A stretch of DNA of 64,000 nt, taken from positions 34,542 to 98,541 of the forward strand of contig JANWUS010000041.1 in the NCBI GenBank assembly GCA_024958715.1, in the 5' to 3' direction. The notes beneath the pieces were generated by a model that was not told the origin of the DNA, did not search any database, and saw only the letters and a program-made list of their open reading frames with translations. Position 1 is the first letter of the stretch. Each line of letters starts with the position of its first letter. A program made the translations under genes and the position numbers. Below, one piece after another: positions 60,299-64,000 of this stretch. The stretch comes from Cyanobium sp. FGCU52 (GTDB taxonomy: Bacteria; Cyanobacteriota; Cyanobacteriia; PCC-6307; Cyanobiaceae).

Positions 60299-60323
60299 GC
60301 CGCACGCCGGCTGGCGGGCTCAG
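60295..60323. terminator. Hairpin at convergent gene ends, arms contain both stop codons
   Basis: CTGAGCC (60295-60301) pairs with GGCTCAG (60317-60323). The left arm contains the TGA of the DUF3326 gene and the right arm the TGA of alanine dehydrogenase. Inner GCC/GGC pairs can extend it. Probable bidirectional terminator. Confidence 0.55.
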
Positions 60324-61471
60324 CGCAGGCAGGCCATCGGATGGCGGGGAGCCACGCCCAGGGCCTTGGCGACGCCGGGATGGCAGACGGCGCCATCCAC
60401 CGTGTTGAGGCCCGAGAGCAGTTCGGGCCGGTCGGTGACGGCCTCGATCAGACCCCGGCCCGCCATCACCAGGATGTAGGGCAGGGTGACGCTCACCAGG
60501 GCCTCGGTGGAAGTGAAGGGCACCGCGCCCGGCATGTTGCCCACCGCGTAGTGCTGCACGCCGTGGATGGTGACCACCGGGTCGGTGTGGGTGGTCTCGC
60601 GGCTGGTGGCGATGCAGCCTCCCTGGTCGATCGCCACGTCGACGATCACCGAGCCGGGGCGCATGCGCTTCACCAGCTCCTCGTCGACCAGGGTGGGAGC
60701 GCGCCCTCCGGGGAGCAGCACCGCGCCGATCAGCAGGTCGGCGCCCGGCACCAGCCGCTGGATCAGGCTGCGGCTGCTCACCAGGCTCACCAGCCGCCCT
60801 CGCCGGTCGGATTCCAGGCCCCGCAGGCGCTGGGGGGAGCGGTCGAGCAGGAACACCTCCGCATCCATGGCGGCGGCGATGCGGGCGGCATTCCAGCCCA
60901 CGGTTCCGGCCCCGAGCACCACCACCCGGGCGGGTCGCACGCCGGTGCAGCCGCCGATCAGCACCCCGCGGCCTCCCTGGGGCTGCTCCAGCAGCCGGGC
61001 GCCCACCTGGGCCGCCAGCCGCCCCGCCACCTCGCTCATCGGCGCCAGCAGGGGCAGGCTGCCGTCGTCGAGCTGCACGGTTTCGTAGGCCACTGCCGTG
61101 GTGCCGGCCTCCAGCAGGGCCCGCCCCACCTCCGGGTAGGCCGCCAGGTGCAGGTAGGTGAACAGCACCAGGTCGCGGCGGAGGAAACCGAATTCCTCGG
61201 GCTGCGGTTCCTTCACCTTCACCACCAGGTGGGCGGCCCAGGCCTCCTCCCGATCCACCAGCCGGGCCCCGGCGGCGAGATAGTCGTCGTCGGTGATGCC
61301 GGCGCCCAGGCCCGCCCCGGCCTGCACCCGCACCTCCATCCCCTGGGACACCAGTTCATTGACCCCGTCAGGGGTGAGGGCCACCCGGCGCTCATCGCGC
61401 TTGATCTCGGTGGGCACCCCGATGCTTGCCATCGGGGAGGCCAGGGGCGCGGCGCGGCCGTTGACTGCCAT
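60320..61471 (-). CDS. ald: Alanine dehydrogenase
   Basis: A 383-residue NAD-dependent enzyme interconverting alanine and pyruvate plus ammonia. IGVPTEIKRDERRVALTPDG is the N-terminal signature, VVVLGAGTVGWNAARIA the NAD-binding loop, and DVAIDQGGCIATSRETTH with VGNMPGAVPFTSTEAL the rest of the family. Start at ATG 61471 (MAVNGRAAP); ATG 61432 (MASIGVPTE) is also possible. Confidence 0.93.
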   Translation of the reverse strand: MAVNGRAAPLASPMASIGVPTEIKRDERRVALTPDGVNELVSQGMEVRVQAGAGLGAGITDDDYLAAGARLVDREEAWAAHLVVKVKEPQPEEFGFLRRDLVLFTYLHLAAYPEVGRALLEAGTTAVAYETVQLDDGSLPLLAPMSEVAGRLAAQVGARLLEQPQGGRGVLIGGCTGVRPARVVVLGAGTVGWNAARIAAAMDAEVFLLDRSPQRLRGLESDRRGRLVSLVSSRSLIQRLVPGADLLIGAVLLPGGRAPTLVDEELVKRMRPGSVIVDVAIDQGGCIATSRETTHTDPVVTIHGVQHYAVGNMPGAVPFTSTEALVSVTLPYILVMAGRGLIEAVTDRPELLSGLNTVDGAVCHPGVAKALGVAPRHPMACLR

Positions 61472-61496
61472 GGGGGAGGGATGGCACCGCTGCACC

Positions 61497-63182
61497 CTAG
61501 GCGCAGGCAATGGGCATCCGCCACCCGCCGCCGAAGGAGCGGCCGCTCACCTTCAGCACCGGCGCCGCCTGGCGGCGCTTGAACTCCGCCCGCTGCAGCA
61601 GGTGCTGCACCCGCTGGGCCAGGGCCGGATCGGCGCCGCCGGCGATCAGCTGCTCGGCGGAGGCCAGGCCTTCGATCGAGGCCTTGAGCAGCGGGTCGAG
61701 CACGTCGTAGTCGGGCAGGGAATCGCTGTCCCGCTGGTCGGGACGCAGCTCGGCGCTGGGGGGCTTCTCGCGGATCGCGCCTCCGATCAGCTCGCCCTCG
61801 GCAGGCAGCCCCAGGGCGGCGCGGCAGGGGCCGGCGGCCGGGGAGTCGATCCAGTCGCAGAGGGCGAACACGGTGGTCTTGTAGAGGTCGCCGATCACCG
61901 CCAGGCCACCGTTCATGTCGCCGTAGAGGGTGCAGTAGCCCACCGCCAGCTCTGACTTGTTGCCGGTGGAGAGCAGCAGGCGGCCCTCCTGGTTCGCCAC
62001 CGCCATCAGCACGGTGCCCCGGAGGCGCGACTGCAGGTTCTCGGCGGTGAGCCCGTCGGGGGTGTGGCCCAGCACCGGGGTGAGGGCGTCGTCGCAGGCG
62101 CTCATCAGCGGCGCGATCGGCAGCGTGGCCAGCGGCATGCCCAGCCGATCGGCCAGGGCGGCGGCGTCGTCGAGCGATCCCGCCGAGCTGTAGGGGGAGG
62201 GCAGCCGCAGGGCGCGCACCCGCTCCGGCCCCAGGGCGGCGCAGGCGATCACCGACACCAGGGCCGAGTCGATGCCGCCGCTGAGCCCGAGCAGGGCCGT
62301 GCGGAAGCCGCATTTGCGCGCGTAGTCGCCCAGCCCCAGCACCAGGGTGCGAAACAGCTGTTCCGGTTCGCTGGGCTCGGGCTCGGGTCGCTCGCTGCCG
62401 CCGGTGGCCCCATCCCAGACGCTCAGCTGCTCGGCGGCGCAGGCCAGCTGCTTCACCACGCTGCCGGCGGCGTTGACCACGAAGCTGGCGCCGTCGAACA
62501 CCAGGTCGTCGTTGCCGCCCACCTGGTTCACGTACACCACCGGGCAGGCCAGCCGGGCGGCGGCCCGGGCCGCCAGGCGGCGGCGCAGGGCCGGCTTGCC
62601 CCGGCCGAAGGGGGAGGCGGAGAGGTTGAGCAGCAGATCCGGGCTCTGGGCCGCCAGGGCGCCGATCGGATCGTCGCCGGCCAGCCGCTCGCCGATGAGG
62701 TCCTCCTCCACCCACAGGTCTTCGCAGATGCTGAGGCCCAGGCGCCAGCGCCGCCCGCGCCGCTCCAGCTCCAGCACCGCCGCCGCCTCGCCGGGGCGGA
62801 AGTAGCGCCGCTCATCGAACACGTCGTAGCTGGGGAGCAGGCGCTTGCGCCCCACCACCCGCCAGCCGCCCGCCTCCACCAGGGCCACAGCGTTGTGCAG
62901 ACGGGGCATCTCCGCCCCCGGGATCGGTTCGGCCATGCCCACCAGCACCGCCAGCTCCGCGGGCAGGCCGGCGGCGAGCTCGTCGAGCACCCGCCGCTGG
63001 CGCCCGATCAGGGCCGGGCGCAGCAGCAGGTCGCGCGGGGGATAGCCCCAGAGCGACAGCTCCGGCGTGAGCATCAGATCCGCCCCCGCGGAGGCGGCTT
63101 CGGCCGCCATCGCCGCGATCCGCCGGCCGTTGCCCTCCAGGTCGCCCACGAGCGGGTTCAGCTGGGCGAGGGCGAGGCGCAT
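61497..63182 (-). CDS. nadE: Glutamine-dependent NAD+ synthase
   Basis: A 561-residue two-domain enzyme. The N-terminal nitrilase-type glutaminase shows E41, K113 and C153 (SICEDLW); the synthetase domain has the P-loop SGGIDS at 301-306 and TGNKSELAVGYCTLYGDMNG. It makes NAD+ from deamido-NAD. Its start codon shares a base with the nadD stop, so both NAD genes are coupled. Confidence 0.96.
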   Translation of the reverse strand: MRLALAQLNPLVGDLEGNGRRIAAMAAEAASAGADLMLTPELSLWGYPPRDLLLRPALIGRQRRVLDELAAGLPAELAVLVGMAEPIPGAEMPRLHNAVALVEAGGWRVVGRKRLLPSYDVFDERRYFRPGEAAAVLELERRGRRWRLGLSICEDLWVEEDLIGERLAGDDPIGALAAQSPDLLLNLSASPFGRGKPALRRRLAARAAARLACPVVYVNQVGGNDDLVFDGASFVVNAAGSVVKQLACAAEQLSVWDGATGGSERPEPEPSEPEQLFRTLVLGLGDYARKCGFRTALLGLSGGIDSALVSVIACAALGPERVRALRLPSPYSSAGSLDDAAALADRLGMPLATLPIAPLMSACDDALTPVLGHTPDGLTAENLQSRLRGTVLMAVANQEGRLLLSTGNKSELAVGYCTLYGDMNGGLAVIGDLYKTTVFALCDWIDSPAAGPCRAALGLPAEGELIGGAIREKPPSAELRPDQRDSDSLPDYDVLDPLLKASIEGLASAEQLIAGGADPALAQRVQHLLQRAEFKRRQAAPVLKVSGRSFGGGWRMPIACA

Positions 63183-63766
63183 CAGGGCGGGGCGAGACCG
63201 TAGGGATTGTCGGGCAGGAGCAGGGGCCAGAGCGCGGCCGGCACCGCCGCCGCTTCGGGGTGGGCGCGGATGCCGGAGCTGGCGGTGGCCGGCACCTCCA
63301 GCGCCAGCACCTCCGGCTTCGCCCCCAGGGCCTGGAGCCGTGCCAGCCCCTCGGGCGCCAGGGGCCAGCCCAGGCGCGGCACGATCGCCAGCCGGCAGCC
63401 CGGCAGCCAGCGTTCCGCCTGCCGCCAGCGGGGGATGTCTCCCGCCAGGTCGCTGCCCACCACGAACACCGCTTCGCTGGTGGGCCAGCGGCGACGGGCC
63501 CGCTCCAGGGTCTCCATCGCCCAGGGGCTGCTGAGCTCCTGCTCCAGGGTGAGACGTGGATCGCCGATGGCGTTCACCAGGGCCTCCAGCAGGGCGGAGC
63601 GCAGGTCCAGCGGCGCCGCATGCTGCTTGAGAGGGTTGTCGCTGGCCCAGGTGGCCACGGCCGGGTAGTGGCGCAGCAGGCCCTCAAGCAGCGCGCGGTG
63701 GCCGAGGGTGGGGGGATCGGCGCTGGTGCCCAGCAGGGCGATCGCGGCGGGGTCTCCGGCGGGCAC
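63182..63766 (-). CDS. nadD: Nicotinate-nucleotide adenylyltransferase NadD
   Basis: A 194-residue nucleotidyltransferase that joins nicotinate mononucleotide and ATP to deamido-NAD. The first motif is GTSADPPTLGHRALL (family form G.FDP.H.GH; the first His is Thr here) and the second is ATASSGIRAHPEA (ISST.IR). GTG start at 63766. Residues corresponding to 63605-63658 are exactly repeated in reverse at the window end. Confidence 0.9.
   Translation of the reverse strand: MPAGDPAAIALLGTSADPPTLGHRALLEGLLRHYPAVATWASDNPLKQHAAPLDLRSALLEALVNAIGDPRLTLEQELSSPWAMETLERARRRWPTSEAVFVVGSDLAGDIPRWRQAERWLPGCRLAIVPRLGWPLAPEGLARLQALGAKPEVLALEVPATASSGIRAHPEAAAVPAALWPLLLPDNPYGLAPP
63605..63658 (-). repeat. Left arm of exact 54-base inverted repeat (inside nadD)
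   Basis: This segment of nadD, coding for VATWASDNPLKQHAAPLD, is identical in reverse complement to 63947-64000. The arms are 288 bases apart. The repeat may continue past the window. Confidence 0.95.
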
Positions 63767-63771
63767 GCGCG

Positions 63772-63978
63772 TCAGGGCAGCAGGCCGGGGCCGAGGGCGT
63801 CGCCGCCCCCCTGGCGCCATTCGCTGAGCCAGCGCCGGGTCTCCGGGTCCTGCTCCGTGAGCCGGCGCAGCAGGGCTCCGGGGCGGCCGGCGGCGGCGGT
63901 GGAGCGCAGCAGCTCGGCGGCCGCCAGGCGCCCCGTGCGGCGGGTGGTGGCCACCTGGGCCAGCGACAACCCTCTCAA
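63772..63978 (-). CDS. C-terminal part of an unidentified protein (partial, disturbed by repeat)
   Basis: The frame ending at 63772 reads RLAAAELLRSTAAAGRPGAL and WLSEWRQGGGDALGPGLLP, probably the tail of a gene that starts to the right of the window and lies 5 bases before nadD. No family recognised. Beyond about 63946 the frame runs into the inverted nadD copy, so its upstream part is unreliable. Confidence 0.45.
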   Translation of the reverse strand: MRGLSLAQVATTRRTGRLAAAELLRSTAAAGRPGALLRRLTEQDPETRRWLSEWRQGGGDALGPGLLP

Positions 63979-64000
63979 GCAGCATGCGGCGCCGCTGGAC
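63947..64000 (+). repeat. Right arm of exact 54-base inverted repeat
   Basis: The last 54 bases of the window equal the nadD segment 63605-63658 in opposite orientation and encode VATWASDNPLKQHAAPLD on the plus strand. The match breaks exactly before 63947. Confidence 0.95.

Overview
The window is a high-GC cyanobacterial chromosome segment of the Synechococcus/Cyanobium (alpha-cyanobacterial picocyanobacteria) type. The evidence is a split RNA polymerase beta'' subunit (rpoC2), an allophycocyanin core cluster (apcE, apcA, apcB, apcC), the cyanobacterial atp operon with duplicated b and b' subunits, a high-light-inducible protein, PII behind an NtcA box, a CcsB/CcdA cytochrome c maturation pair, and a biotin operon that uses a BioK-type esterase. 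No rRNA, tRNA or CRISPR array was recognised.

Layout. 1-9.9 kb is housekeeping: the rpoC2 end, hli, rlmN, two J-domain proteins, an AmpG-like permease, a HEAT-repeat protein, the DUF2997/Ycf35/ferredoxin trio, an aldo/keto reductase and rsmG. 9.9-15.2 kb holds the biotin genes on the minus strand (bioF, bioK, bioC, bioD and a 51-residue membrane peptide, all overlapping, then bioA). 15.2-30.9 kb is accessory DNA. It carries a five-gene type I restriction-modification operon (hsdM, rhuM, hsdS, hsdR, MltR-like gene), a graveyard of broken toxin-antitoxin and rhuM pieces, a truncated zeta-type toxin with a coupled small partner, a Nif11-like peptide, a CP12-like protein, a LuxR-type regulator, an ODP-like diiron protein coupled to a methyltransferase, a shortened SMR transporter and a glycosyltransferase.

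31.1-45.7 kb returns to core genes: an SKI2-like helicase, a porin, fumC, malic enzyme, purB, tlyA, glnB, queF, ccsB, ccdA and ftsW. 45.8-50.5 kb encodes the phycobilisome core. 50.6-57.9 kb holds a methyltransferase and the atp operon (atpI, a, c, b', b, delta, alpha, gamma), closed by a strong hairpin. 57.9-64 kb carries a 2OG-Fe(II) oxygenase-like protein, a 2Fe-2S ferredoxin, DUF3326, alanine dehydrogenase and the NAD genes nadE and nadD.

The main surprises are as follows. RhuM is coupled inside a type I RM operon, and a second decayed rhuM lies just upstream. A short open frame joins rhuM-like to vapB-like sequence next to a vapC stub. An SMR transporter appears to have an internal deletion. 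Hairpins at convergent gene ends contain both stop codons in their arms. The last 54 bases of the window are an exact inverted copy of part of nadD, which may be an assembly artefact or a real inverted duplication.
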